From assembly GCA_028695865.1 (NCBI GenBank), contig JAQVID010000186.1:1-6539 (forward strand): a DNA stretch of 6,539 nucleotides, in the 5' to 3' direction. Every line of letters begins with the position of its first letter. Within the stretch, counting starts at the first letter, position 1. Source of the stretch: Thermoguttaceae bacterium (GTDB taxonomy: Bacteria; Planctomycetota; Planctomycetia; Pirellulales; Thermoguttaceae). This document shows positions 1-5,634 of the stretch, in pieces. The position numbers and the translations under genes are program-made. A model generated the notes under the pieces. It did not search any database, was not told the DNA's origin, and saw only the letters and a program-made list of their open reading frames with translations.

Positions 1-2
1 AG

Positions 3-830
3 AATTCGGGTCAACAGGGTGGTTTTATCCCGGGACAGTCCGGGCAGCAAGGCCAAACAGGACTCCTTGGTAAAATCGACGAGGCTGACGCGTCAACGAT
101 CTTGACGCAGGCCCAATCACTGTTTGTCAATAATGATTTGGACCGGGCGAACGAAAAATTGCTGGGACTGCTCACATCGTCCCCGTCGTTTTGGCAAGAC
201 TGTCCGACCGTAGCACCCAGTGCCGCGTTACTTCGGACGAAAGCGCTTTTCAAACTGAAAAAGTATCCGGAAGCGCAGACGCAGTGTTCCATGCTTGTCA
301 AGCAGGCCCCGAATTCGCAAGAATCGGCGGAAGCGAATTTCTTTCTGGGTTATTGCTATGATTTTTACGCGCAGCAGGATCAGGCGATTGACTGTTTCCG
401 CAAGGTGGTGACATCGAAATATGAAACGGATTTCACGGATGACGCCAATTATTATCTTGGCATGAATGAATGGGAGCGTAAAAATCCTGTTGTTGCCGAA
501 GACGCGTTCAAGAAAATCTATCGGTCTTACAAGAGCAGTGATTATTGGGGGCACGCGGTGTGGGCCCTTGCACAAATCGAGTTTGAAGCGCATAATTATG
601 AAGAGGCTGAACGACTGGTCAACGAAGCGCTTGGCGACAAGCCCGATCACGCGATTGCCGACAGGCTTTTGTTTCTGAAAGGGGAAATTGCGCTTAAGTT
701 CCGCGACTATGACAAGGCGAGAATGGCATTCGACATGTTGATTACGCAATATCCGAACAGTTCCAAAGTTACGGTTGCGCGAAATCGGCTTGCCACACTT
801 CCGGGCAAAACGGAAGCGGATGCCCTTTGA
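3..830 (+). CDS. TPR-repeat protein, C-terminal part (5' end outside window)
   Basis: The frame is open from the left edge to TGA at 828-830, so about 275 residues are visible and the true start lies upstream. The TTG at 102 is internal. The first 30 residues are a Gly/Gln-rich linker (NSGQQGG, GQSGQQGQTG). About six tetratricopeptide-like helical hairpins follow, at fragment residues 32-65, 73-103, 108-140, 147-179, 183-215 and 219-251. Typical pieces are ANFFLGYCYDFYAQQDQAID, NYEEAERLVNEAL and RDYDKARMAFDMLITQYPNS. The 'FxxLITQYPNS' endings resemble the TPRs of CpoB/YbgF- and BamD-type envelope proteins, but no signal peptide can be seen because the N-terminus is missing. TPRs are protein-interaction scaffolds, and no enzymatic motif is present. 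The function and partner are unknown. It is not clearly in an operon with the next gene, because 139 bp and a possible terminator intervene. Confidence 0.85.
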   Translation, partial: NSGQQGGFIPGQSGQQGQTGLLGKIDEADASTILTQAQSLFVNNDLDRANEKLLGLLTSSPSFWQDCPTVAPSAALLRTKALFKLKKYPEAQTQCSMLVKQAPNSQESAEANFFLGYCYDFYAQQDQAIDCFRKVVTSKYETDFTDDANYYLGMNEWERKNPVVAEDAFKKIYRSYKSSDYWGHAVWALAQIEFEAHNYEEAERLVNEALGDKPDHAIADRLLFLKGEIALKFRDYDKARMAFDMLITQYPNSSKVTVARNRLATLPGKTEADAL

Positions 831-857
831 TTGTCGTTCGCACGGGAACGCGACCAA

Positions 858-892
858 CGCAACATGTTTTGCCGTGTTGTGACGTTTTGTTT
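858..892 (+). terminator. possible intrinsic terminator after the TPR gene
   Basis: The arms CGCAACATG (858-866) and CGTGTTGTG (873-881) pair over 9 bp with two G-U wobbles around a 6-nt loop, TTTTGC. They are followed by ACGTTTTGTTT. The stem is modest and the T-tract is interrupted, starting 3 nt after the stem. It lies 28 bp after the TPR stop codon, where a terminator would be expected. It could instead be chance in a short intergenic gap. Confidence 0.35.
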
Positions 893-969
893 GAAGTGTT
901 TCCGCTTGTGAGGCCTTGCAGATTTTGCCGAAGCATTCCCTGATTTTTTTGCCCGACGACGATCGCGGC

Positions 970-1578
970 ATGGGGAGTGAATCATACTATAACACCGTAG
1001 ATAACGGAACGGATCGCGAAATGCAGCATGGGTACGTTCTCAACGTAATGTCCTTGGATCGGCCTGGTATCGTTGCCGGAGTCAGTGACGCCATATCGGA
1101 GCTTGACGGGAATATCAAATCGTGCAGTCAAACCGTCTTGAACGGTTATTTCACTCTCATTATGACGTTCAGCCTTCCGAAGAAATGGAAGATCGCCGAA
1201 CTGGAGGAAACGATTTTAAAAACAGAAGGACTCATGGACTGTCAGGCGATGATTCGCCCGATGGATTCCGATGCGCCCCGTCTGGCGGATCAGGCTCAAA
1301 ACATCTTTGTCATTACGGCTTTTGGCAAAGACCGCAAATCAATCGTTGCCCGATTTAGTGCGTTTTTTGCCGAAAAGGATATTAACATTATTGACCTTTA
1401 CGGAGATTTAACTCCGGAAGGCGAGTTTGTTCTGATCAGTCAGATTGAAGTCGATCCGTCGCATGATATCCGCAATCTTCAGCTTGATCTTGAGGAAATG
1501 GGACACGAATTGGGCTTCACGGTCAAACTTCAACATAACAACATTTTCGTCGCGACCAATCGTATACGACTGGACTGA
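970..1578 (+). CDS. Double ACT-domain protein (GcvR/UPF0237-like)
   Basis: A protein of 202 residues from ATG 970, or 185 from ATG 1021. It contains two ACT-type modules. Module 1 (about residues 20-95) begins YVLNVMSLDRPGIVAGVSDA, the usual ACT 'DRPGIVA' ligand-loop signature. Module 2 (about 115-200) reads NIFVITAFGKDRKSIVARFS and then DINIIDLYGD. Its tail, KLQHNNIFVATNRI, resembles the conserved ending of UPF0237 proteins (QxxDIFxAMHRI). ACT domains bind small ligands, often amino acids, and GcvR is a double-ACT regulator without a DNA-binding domain. No DNA-binding domain is seen here, so a ligand-sensing or regulatory role is inferred. The start is uncertain: neither ATG has a strong ribosome binding site (a weak GGA precedes 1021), and the frame is open back to a TTG at 916. 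It is probably co-transcribed with the UPF0210 gene 23 bp downstream, its usual genomic partner. Confidence 0.85.
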   Translation: MGSESYYNTVDNGTDREMQHGYVLNVMSLDRPGIVAGVSDAISELDGNIKSCSQTVLNGYFTLIMTFSLPKKWKIAELEETILKTEGLMDCQAMIRPMDSDAPRLADQAQNIFVITAFGKDRKSIVARFSAFFAEKDINIIDLYGDLTPEGEFVLISQIEVDPSHDIRNLQLDLEEMGHELGFTVKLQHNNIFVATNRIRLD

Positions 1579-1584
1579 GCGACC

Positions 1585-1590
1585 GGAGAG
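1585..1590 (+). promoter_or_regulatory. Ribosome binding site of the UPF0210 gene
   Basis: GGAGAG lies 11 nt before ATG 1602, in the 23-bp gap after the ACT gene. It supports this start, which also matches the usual N-terminus of the family. Confidence 0.6.
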
Positions 1591-1601
1591 ATATTGGCTT
1601 T

Positions 1602-2987
1602 ATGCTTCAAACAGACGAAGTACTTTCAACCATACGCATGTTGCATTCCGAGCATTTGGATGTTCGGGCGGTTACCCTTGCTTTGAATCTGAACGACTGC
1701 GCCTCGCCCAGTGCCGATCAGATGTGCAAAAAAGTTCATCACAAGATCATGACCAGGGCAAGTCGTCTGGTTGAGATATGCGATGAGGTCGGCGGTAAAT
1801 ATGGTATTCCGGTCACGAACAAACGAATTGCGATTTCGCCCGCTTCGTTTTTGCTTTCGCCGCACGGACATGCCGGCGCGCTCAAGCTTGCTCAGACGCT
1901 TGACGAAGTCGCAACCTTGTGCCGGGTCGATTTTGTCGGTGGTTTTACTGCTTTGGTTCAAAAAGGTATTTCCGCGGGAGCCCAGGTTTTGATTGACTCG
2001 TTGCCGGAAGTACTTTCGACGACGAAAAGGGTTTGCTCGTCCGTCAACGCGGCCAGTCGCAAGGCGGGTATTAACATGGACGCTCTTCATCAGCTTGGTC
2101 ATGTCATTCCGGCCATAGCCAACGCGGATGCGGCGAACAAAGGATTTGCCGCGGCCAAGTTGGTCGTTTTTGCGAACATACCGGAGGACAATCCGTTTAT
2201 GGCCGGTGCTTACATGGGAGCCGGAGAGCCGGAGGCCGCGATTAACATTGGAGTATCCGGCCCGGGGGTTGTCGGTTCGGCGCTTCAGCGTCGTATCGCC
2301 GCCGCGAAAGCTTCGAATCGCAAATTGACGCTTTCCGATTTGGCCGAAGAGATCAAGTTTGCAAGTTTTCGCGTGACTCGCGTCGGGGAATTGATTGGTC
2401 GTGAAGTTGCTGAGCGCCTTAATACGTCGTTTGGTATTGTCGATCTTTCGCTTGCCCCAACGCCAACGGTGGGCGACAGTATTGGCGAAATACTCAAAAC
2501 ACTTGGAATCGCGAAGGTGGGCGCTCCGGGCTCGACTGCCGCTATTGCCATGCTGAACGACGCGGTAAAAAAAGGCGGCCTGTTCGCGTCCAGTTCGGTG
2601 GGTGGTTTGAGTGGCGCGTTTATTCCGGTTTCGGAAGACGCGACTCTGGCCGACGCCGTGGAGCAGGGACATCTTGTTCTGGAAAAGCTTGAGGCCATGA
2701 CCAGTGTTTGCAGTGTCGGACTTGACATGGTTATGATACCGGGCAATACGCCTCCTGCGACCATTGCCGCGATTATGGCCGACGAACTTGCCATTGGCGT
2801 GATTAACAACAAGACGACGGCGACGCGTCTGGTTCCTGTCCCTGGTTGTGTCGCGGGCGACAAGGTCGATTTCGGCGGTCTGTTCGGCGCTTCTCCTGTT
2901 ATGGAAATTCGAAACGTTGAGGCCAGCGGCGACTTTGTTCATTTTGGTGGACGAATTCCGGCACCGCTTCAATCGCTTGGCAATTAA
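1602..2987 (+). CDS. PFL family protein, UPF0210 (DUF711)
   Basis: A complete protein of 461 residues, close to the usual length of about 450. The N-terminus (EVLSTIRMLHSEHLDVRAVT, then LNLNDCA at residues 28-34) matches UPF0210 family starts. Further family blocks are EDNPFMAGAYMGAGEPEAAI (195-214), GVSGPGVV (217-224), LAPTPTVGDSIGEIL (284-298), GAPGSTAAIAMLNDAVKKGG (307-326), SSVGGLSGAFIPVSED (331-346), SVGLDMVMIPGNT (371-383) and GVINNKTTATRLVPVPG (399-415). The family has a pyruvate-formate-lyase-like barrel fold, hence its name, but I see no glycyl-radical loop, so radical chemistry is not expected. Its biochemical function is unknown. There is no signal peptide and it is probably cytosolic. 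It is paired with an ACT-domain protein upstream, as in many bacteria, which suggests that protein senses a ligand for it. Its stop is 2 bp from the stop of the convergent regulator gene. Confidence 0.93.
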   Translation: MLQTDEVLSTIRMLHSEHLDVRAVTLALNLNDCASPSADQMCKKVHHKIMTRASRLVEICDEVGGKYGIPVTNKRIAISPASFLLSPHGHAGALKLAQTLDEVATLCRVDFVGGFTALVQKGISAGAQVLIDSLPEVLSTTKRVCSSVNAASRKAGINMDALHQLGHVIPAIANADAANKGFAAAKLVVFANIPEDNPFMAGAYMGAGEPEAAINIGVSGPGVVGSALQRRIAAAKASNRKLTLSDLAEEIKFASFRVTRVGELIGREVAERLNTSFGIVDLSLAPTPTVGDSIGEILKTLGIAKVGAPGSTAAIAMLNDAVKKGGLFASSSVGGLSGAFIPVSEDATLADAVEQGHLVLEKLEAMTSVCSVGLDMVMIPGNTPPATIAAIMADELAIGVINNKTTATRLVPVPGCVAGDKVDFGGLFGASPVMEIRNVEASGDFVHFGGRIPAPLQSLGN

Positions 2988-2989
2988 GC

Positions 2990-4357
2990 TCACACGATAC
3001 CCCGCAATTTGAACTGCTTGATCTTGTTGTAAATTGTCTTTTCGCTTACGCCGAGTTTTCGGGCCGATTGGGCCCGATTGCCGCCGCACGCGTTGATTGT
3101 TTCGATGATTGCGCGGCGCTCTATTTCGGCCATGGTCAAGCCGGCCAGTCCCATCGCGCCGTCGGGTGAACGTGAATCCTGAATCATGGTGTCGAAGGAA
3201 ATATCGTTTTCCGAAATGACCGTATCGGGAGCCGTTTCCATGGCCTTTTGCAGGACTGATTCCAGTTCGCGGATATTGTATGGCCATGAGTATTGGCGCA
3301 GTTTGTTCATGGCCGCCGTTGAGAGAATCGAAAGGTTGCAATGATTGGCCCGGGCAAGTCGTGTCATGATTTCGCGAGCCAACGCGGGAATATCTTCTAT
3401 ACGATCGCGAAGGGGAGGAGCCGAGAGCGTGAGCGCGTTGAGTCGGAAATAAAGTTCGTCACGGAAACGTCCTTGAACACAGGCAATGGCCAGGTCACTG
3501 CTGGTCGAGGCGATAACGCGTGTATCGATTCGGCGAGCTTCTGAAGAACCAACGCGGCTGGTTGTTTTGTCTTGCAAAAAATGAAACAATCGCTTCTGCA
3601 TGGAGGGAGACAGAGATTCGATATGATCGAGAAACACCGTACCGCGATGAGCCAATTCGATTCGTCCGGGGCGATCTTGAGAAAGGCCCTGACTGGTCGA
3701 TCCGGCCAAACCGAACAGGTCGGCTTCGAGTATGTCTTGCGGCAGGGAATTACACGAGACGACTAAAAAGGGATATTTTGCCCGGGGACCCGTCTGGTGA
3801 ATCTGTTGTGCAATGGTACTGCGGCCAGTACCGCGTTCGCCGGAGATAAGAATTGTATTATCGAGTTGGGCAAAGGCTTCTATTTGCTTGCGAAGTGTTT
3901 GAATGGTGGACGAAGTACCGACCATGGGCGTTGGGAAAATCGGAGCCCCAATGGTCTGACGCAGGTATTTGTTTTCGCGAGCATATCGACTGAGTCTCAA
4001 GGCTTGGCGAATGGCTTGCAAAAGAAATTGGCGTTCGCACGGTTTAACGATGCACGCGTAGGTTGCGGCGGTAATTCGTTTTCGCCGGTCTGGCTCCGTA
4101 GCCGGTTCGTCGAGATAGATCAGCGGAATATCGGGACAGTTCTCGGTCAATTGCCGGCACAAGAGTTCTGCTTGTGAGCCTCGGGTCGCCGAGTCAATTA
4201 AAATAACGCCAATATCCGGTGTAATTTTTCCCGCCAAATTGGCCTCGGAATCGTAACTGACAGCGTGAATGTTTTCCATTTCCAGAAAATGAAGCATGGT
4301 GGCCCGGGACGAAGAATCGTTGCAGACCAGCAGGACGACATCGCCCGTATTGACCAT
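2990..4357 (-). CDS. Fis-HTH response regulator with degenerate AAA+ domain (NtrC/ZraR-like)
   Basis: 455 residues from ATG 4357. Receiver-like domain (about 5-122): the probable phosphoacceptor D55 (VILIDS) and K105 (VKP) are kept, the acidic pair is reduced to N13-D14, and the usual Thr/Ser is Asp83. Central AAA+ domain (about 145-375): Walker A is GERGTGRS (173-180), with Arg179 replacing Lys. The segment aligned with GAFTGA is STSQGL (220-225). Walker B is FLDHI (242-246), with His245 replacing Glu. Arginine-finger region FRDELYFRLN keeps R299 and R305, and sensor II is WPYNIREL (358-365). A Fis-type HTH closes the protein (about 409-451; GGNRAQSARKLGVSEKTIYN). It is therefore a DNA-binding regulator of the sigma-54 activator family that has probably lost ATP-driven sigma-54 remodelling. 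TyrR and Rhodobacter NtrC are known sigma-70-type relatives lacking GAFTGA. ATG 4357 has no good ribosome binding site. The true start may be 4539 in another frame (see the leader ORF). A convergent gene ends 2 bp away, and dyads upstream may be its sites. Confidence 0.85.
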   Translation of the reverse strand: MVNTGDVVLLVCNDSSSRATMLHFLEMENIHAVSYDSEANLAGKITPDIGVILIDSATRGSQAELLCRQLTENCPDIPLIYLDEPATEPDRRKRITAATYACIVKPCERQFLLQAIRQALRLSRYARENKYLRQTIGAPIFPTPMVGTSSTIQTLRKQIEAFAQLDNTILISGERGTGRSTIAQQIHQTGPRAKYPFLVVSCNSLPQDILEADLFGLAGSTSQGLSQDRPGRIELAHRGTVFLDHIESLSPSMQKRLFHFLQDKTTSRVGSSEARRIDTRVIASTSSDLAIACVQGRFRDELYFRLNALTLSAPPLRDRIEDIPALAREIMTRLARANHCNLSILSTAAMNKLRQYSWPYNIRELESVLQKAMETAPDTVISENDISFDTMIQDSRSPDGAMGLAGLTMAEIERRAIIETINACGGNRAQSARKLGVSEKTIYNKIKQFKLRGIV

Positions 4358-4539
4358 ATGTTTTTGTCCGCCGCGTAAGGGGCGATATTGTCCCTGCCCG
4401 GATGGGAAACAAATCCGCTTTCGTCTGGAGTGATGTTGTTTTCTCCTTCGTTATCATAGACATTGGACATCATCGTTGTTTCCGGAAATGTTCGATTGGG
4501 TACTTCGGTAACGGCGTCAGTGCAATAAGACATACTCAT
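4198..4539 (-). CDS. Leader ORF with strong RBS, probably the frameshifted N-terminus of the regulator
   Basis: ATG 4539 is preceded by AAGGAG (4546-4551) at a 6-nt spacing, the best translation start in this region. The frame encodes 113 residues. Residues 1-60 (start MSMSYCTDAVTEVPNRTFPE, ending YAADKN) are polar, rich in N/D/E/T and probably disordered, and match no family I know. After residue 60 the frame overlaps the regulator gene and becomes its shadow, ending at 4198. The overlap begins beside an A5 tract (4361-4365, minus-strand sense GAC AAA AAC AT ATG). One extra A would give D-K-K-H-M-V-N-T and fuse these 61 residues to the regulator, for a 516-residue protein. Possible explanations are a sequencing or assembly indel, slippage on the A-tract, a real frameshift with restart at 4357, or a translationally coupled leader peptide. 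The region is translated with fair confidence; the separate-protein reading is weak. Confidence 0.5.
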   Translation of the reverse strand: MSMSYCTDAVTEVPNRTFPETTMMSNVYDNEGENNITPDESGFVSHPGRDNIAPYAADKNIWSIRAMSSCWSATILRPGPPCFIFWKWKTFTLSVTIPRPIWREKLHRILALF

Positions 4540-4545
4540 GTTGTG

Positions 4546-4551
4546 CTCCTT
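4546..4551 (-). promoter_or_regulatory. Strong ribosome binding site AAGGAG
   Basis: The minus strand reads AAGGAG, CACAAC, then ATG at 4539. This favours 4539 over 4357 as the point where ribosomes enter the regulator locus. An alternative ATG at 4554 is disfavoured because its ORF would contain the site itself. Confidence 0.7.
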
Positions 4552-4718
4552 CATTGTATACTTGTTCTTGTACGGTTTTTCCTGCGAATCTTAACCAATG
4601 CCGTCGAATGTATCGTTGAAATTACGACGTCATTGCTTGCTGTATTGTTCCCTGGGGGGTTACACCTGGGACAGTCTGCTTCGCATGATCGAATACGAAG
4701 GCAGATTCGCCGGTGGTT

Positions 4719-4742
4719 GTATTTGCCATACATGGCAAATAC
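4719..4742. promoter_or_regulatory. Perfect 11-bp-arm palindrome, candidate operator
   Basis: GTATTTGCCAT (4719-4729) and ATGGCAAATAC (4732-4742) are exact reverse complements separated by AC. The 2-nt centre and the lack of a following T-tract argue against a terminator and for a dimeric-protein site. It lies about 180 bp upstream of the start at 4539, a distance typical of enhancer-like sites bound by Fis-HTH regulators. Binding by the adjacent regulator is inference. Confidence 0.6.
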
Positions 4743-4792
4743 GGAAATTGGTTGTGTCGGTTTCTTCGCGGCAGGAAAGTTTCATTGCTTTT

Positions 4793-4814
4793 AACGGTTT
4801 TGGCTAAAAGCGTT
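4793..4814. repeat. Imperfect 22-bp dyad
   Basis: AACGGTTTT (4793-4801) and AAAAGCGTT (4806-4814) are inverted with one mismatch per arm (G opposite G) around GGCT. It lies 50 bp from the perfect palindrome and has similar overall length. It may be a second protein site or chance in AT-rich DNA. Confidence 0.3.
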
Positions 4815-4869
4815 TCCAGTCGGACACTCTACCTATCGTCCGCACGGGTCTTCTTTTCAACGAAAACAC

Positions 4870-5066
4870 TGCCTTTTTCGCGAAAAAAGTATCTTCCGCA
4901 AATAGTACCGGAATCTGCTTCGCCGGGCCCTGAAATACCGTAAGACCGTGCACGTTTTGCCTTTCGAAATTCCTTGCCCGCATTGCTTCTTCTGGAACAG
5001 CAACTTACCACATTGTTCCGGAAGCGAAAAGAGCAGTTTCAGACCGGAATGCCTTTTTCGCAAAAA
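4870..5066. repeat. Dispersed T-rich palindromic repeats
   Basis: TGCCTTTTTCGC occurs exactly at 4870-4881 and 5050-5061. A shorter relative, TGCCTTTCG, is at 4958-4966. Each copy runs into a dyad: TTTTTCGCGAAAAA (4874-4887), TTTCGAAA (4962-4969) and TTTTTCGC followed by AAAAA (5054-5066). The copies start 88 and 92 bp apart. ACCGGAAT also occurs twice (4907-4914 and 5043-5050). This could be a degraded tandem duplication or a set of binding sites. Confidence 0.4.
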
Positions 5067-5090
5067 TATCGGACAACTTTTTTACCGGTG

Positions 5091-5123
5091 GTATTTGTTT
5101 GGTATTCGTTTTGTATTTGTTTC
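5091..5123 (+). repeat. Three tandem 11-bp units
   Basis: GTATTTGTTTG (5091-5101), GTATTCGTTTT (5102-5112) and GTATTTGTTTC (5113-5123) follow one another without a gap. Eleven bp is close to one helical turn, so a protein could bind all three on the same face. The first seven bases, GTATTTG, are the outer half of each arm of the palindrome at 4719-4742. Confidence 0.55.
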
Positions 5124-5225
5124 CCTGGTGATGGTAGATGATACTTCGTTGTTTCCTGTTTGCTTAGCTCACACCCCAATATGAATCAGGCCAAAAGATA
5201 TACAGGCCATGGTAGTTAATTCATG

Positions 5226-5278
5226 GTACTCCAGAGCGTACATGATCCGTAAGTACGTCATGTCGTCCGACGGAGTAC
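5226..5278 (+). other. Nested stem, possible structured RNA element
   Basis: The outer arms GTACTCC (5226-5232) and GGAGTAC (5272-5278) enclose inner arms ACATGA (5240-5245) and TCATGT (5258-5263). The inner stem extends by two pairs if T5239 is bulged. The apical loop is 12 nt and no T-tract follows. It suits a leader or small-RNA domain better than a terminator. It matches no riboswitch class that I recognise. Confidence 0.35.
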
Positions 5279-5401
5279 AATATTTCACGCATTGTGGTAT
5301 CCTTGCAGACACTTCCTGATTTTCTCTTATATTGATTGCGTGGAGCCGATGTATAACCGTGGCAGGTTTTATCGTTTTGAGTCGCGAATTACAGGAGTGA
5401 G

Positions 5402-5432
5402 GCGTGCTTATGGAGAGATGCGTGCTTATGGA
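5402..5432 (+). repeat. 13-bp direct repeat, 18-bp period
   Basis: GCGTGCTTATGGA is exact at 5402-5414 and 5420-5432. A related CTTATGGAG recurs at 5597-5605, close to the EEP-like gene. The repeat lies just before the terminator hairpin, and the second copy supplies the start of GGAACG, which could pair with CGTTCC in the terminator's left arm. Confidence 0.5.
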
Positions 5433-5459
5433 ACGCGTGAGCTTGCTCCCGGTTCGACC

Positions 5460-5492
5460 GTTCCCGCGTGTACGGCAGGGAACTTTGTTTTT
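5460..5492 (+). terminator. Intrinsic terminator, or attenuator of the EEP-like gene
   Basis: GTTCCCGC (5460-5467) pairs with GC-A-GGGAAC (5475-5483, one bulged A) around GTGTACG, and TTTGTTTTT (5484-5492) follows at once. This is the best terminator in the window and works only on the plus strand. No plus-strand protein gene ends before it. It therefore terminates either an untranslated RNA made in this intergenic region or the leader of the gene starting at 5635. Upstream GGAACG (5430-5435) can pair with CGTTCC (5459-5464), excluding the terminator's left arm. Confidence 0.6.
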
Positions 5493-5620
5493 ACGCTTGA
5501 GTGCGATAACACTGCTTTTGTCTTCCGGGCAGTGGGGCAGGGGACAATAAAAGCGGCTCGGCGTACAGTGTTCCCTGTTGCGTGAAGTGAAGCGGACTTA
5601 TGGAGCATCGTTGAATGTAT

Positions 5621-5624
5621 GGAG
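5621..5624 (+). promoter_or_regulatory. Ribosome binding site of the EEP-like gene
   Basis: GGAG lies 10 nt before ATG 5635. An in-frame TAA at 5629-5631 fixes 5635 as the first possible start. A second purine run, AAGG (5630-5633), is too close to the ATG to help. Confidence 0.5.
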
Positions 5625-5634
5625 TGTATAAGGC

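Larger units (their letters stand above)
4552..5634. other. Divergent intergenic region, about 1.1 kb, no convincing gene
   Basis: This is the gap between the minus-strand regulator locus and the plus-strand EEP-like gene. Open frames exist on both strands (for example 4551-4733 minus, 4948-5184 plus and 5292-5585 plus), but none combines a good ribosome binding site with a recognisable or compositionally protein-like product. The stretch is T-rich on the plus strand between about 4780 and 5160. It contains dyads, tandem and dispersed repeats, a nested stem and an intrinsic terminator, listed separately. I see no confident -35/-10 or -24/-12 promoter on either strand, although TATAAC at 5352-5357 is a lone -10-like hexamer. 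It most likely holds promoters, operators and an untranslated RNA. Decay of an old gene is also possible. Confidence 0.6.

Noticed and set aside
1626..3341. 571-codon minus-strand ORF
   Set aside because: Antisense shadow of the UPF0210 gene. Its translation is Arg/Asn/His-rich with no domain, while the plus strand encodes a clear family member.
2990..4539. Calling the whole regulator locus a pseudogene
   Set aside because: The 455-codon frame from 4357 contains all three domains without a stop, and the upstream shift may be a homopolymer error or slippage.
4551..4733. 60-codon minus-strand ORF with several Cys, ending just before the AAGGAG site
   Set aside because: No ribosome binding site; its ATG lies inside the palindrome; no recognisable family. 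Its stop overlapping the regulator's leader could suggest coupling, but that alone is not enough.
4948..5184. 78-codon plus-strand ORF (GTG start) with CPHC and further Cys/His residues, suggesting a zinc-binding protein
   Set aside because: No ribosome binding site, weak start, composition follows the T-rich repeats (three 11-bp units lie inside), and the C-terminal half has no coherent fold pattern.
5294..5306. TGGTATCCTTGCA as a sigma-54 -24/-12 promoter
   Set aside because: The GG-to-GC distance is about 2 bp too short for sigma-54 recognition.
5332..5357. TTGATT and TATAAC as a sigma-70 promoter for the candidate RNA
   Set aside because: The spacing is 14 bp rather than about 17, so it is noted only as a lone -10-like hexamer.
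5441..5470. GGTTCGACC resembling a tRNA T-loop
   Set aside because: The flanking bases do not form a 5-bp T-stem, and no acceptor, D or anticodon arms are found around it.
5292..5585. 97-codon plus-strand ORF (ATG alternative at 5349)
   Set aside because: GGAG before 5349 is only 3 nt away, the product is not protein-like, and the ORF runs through a strong terminator.
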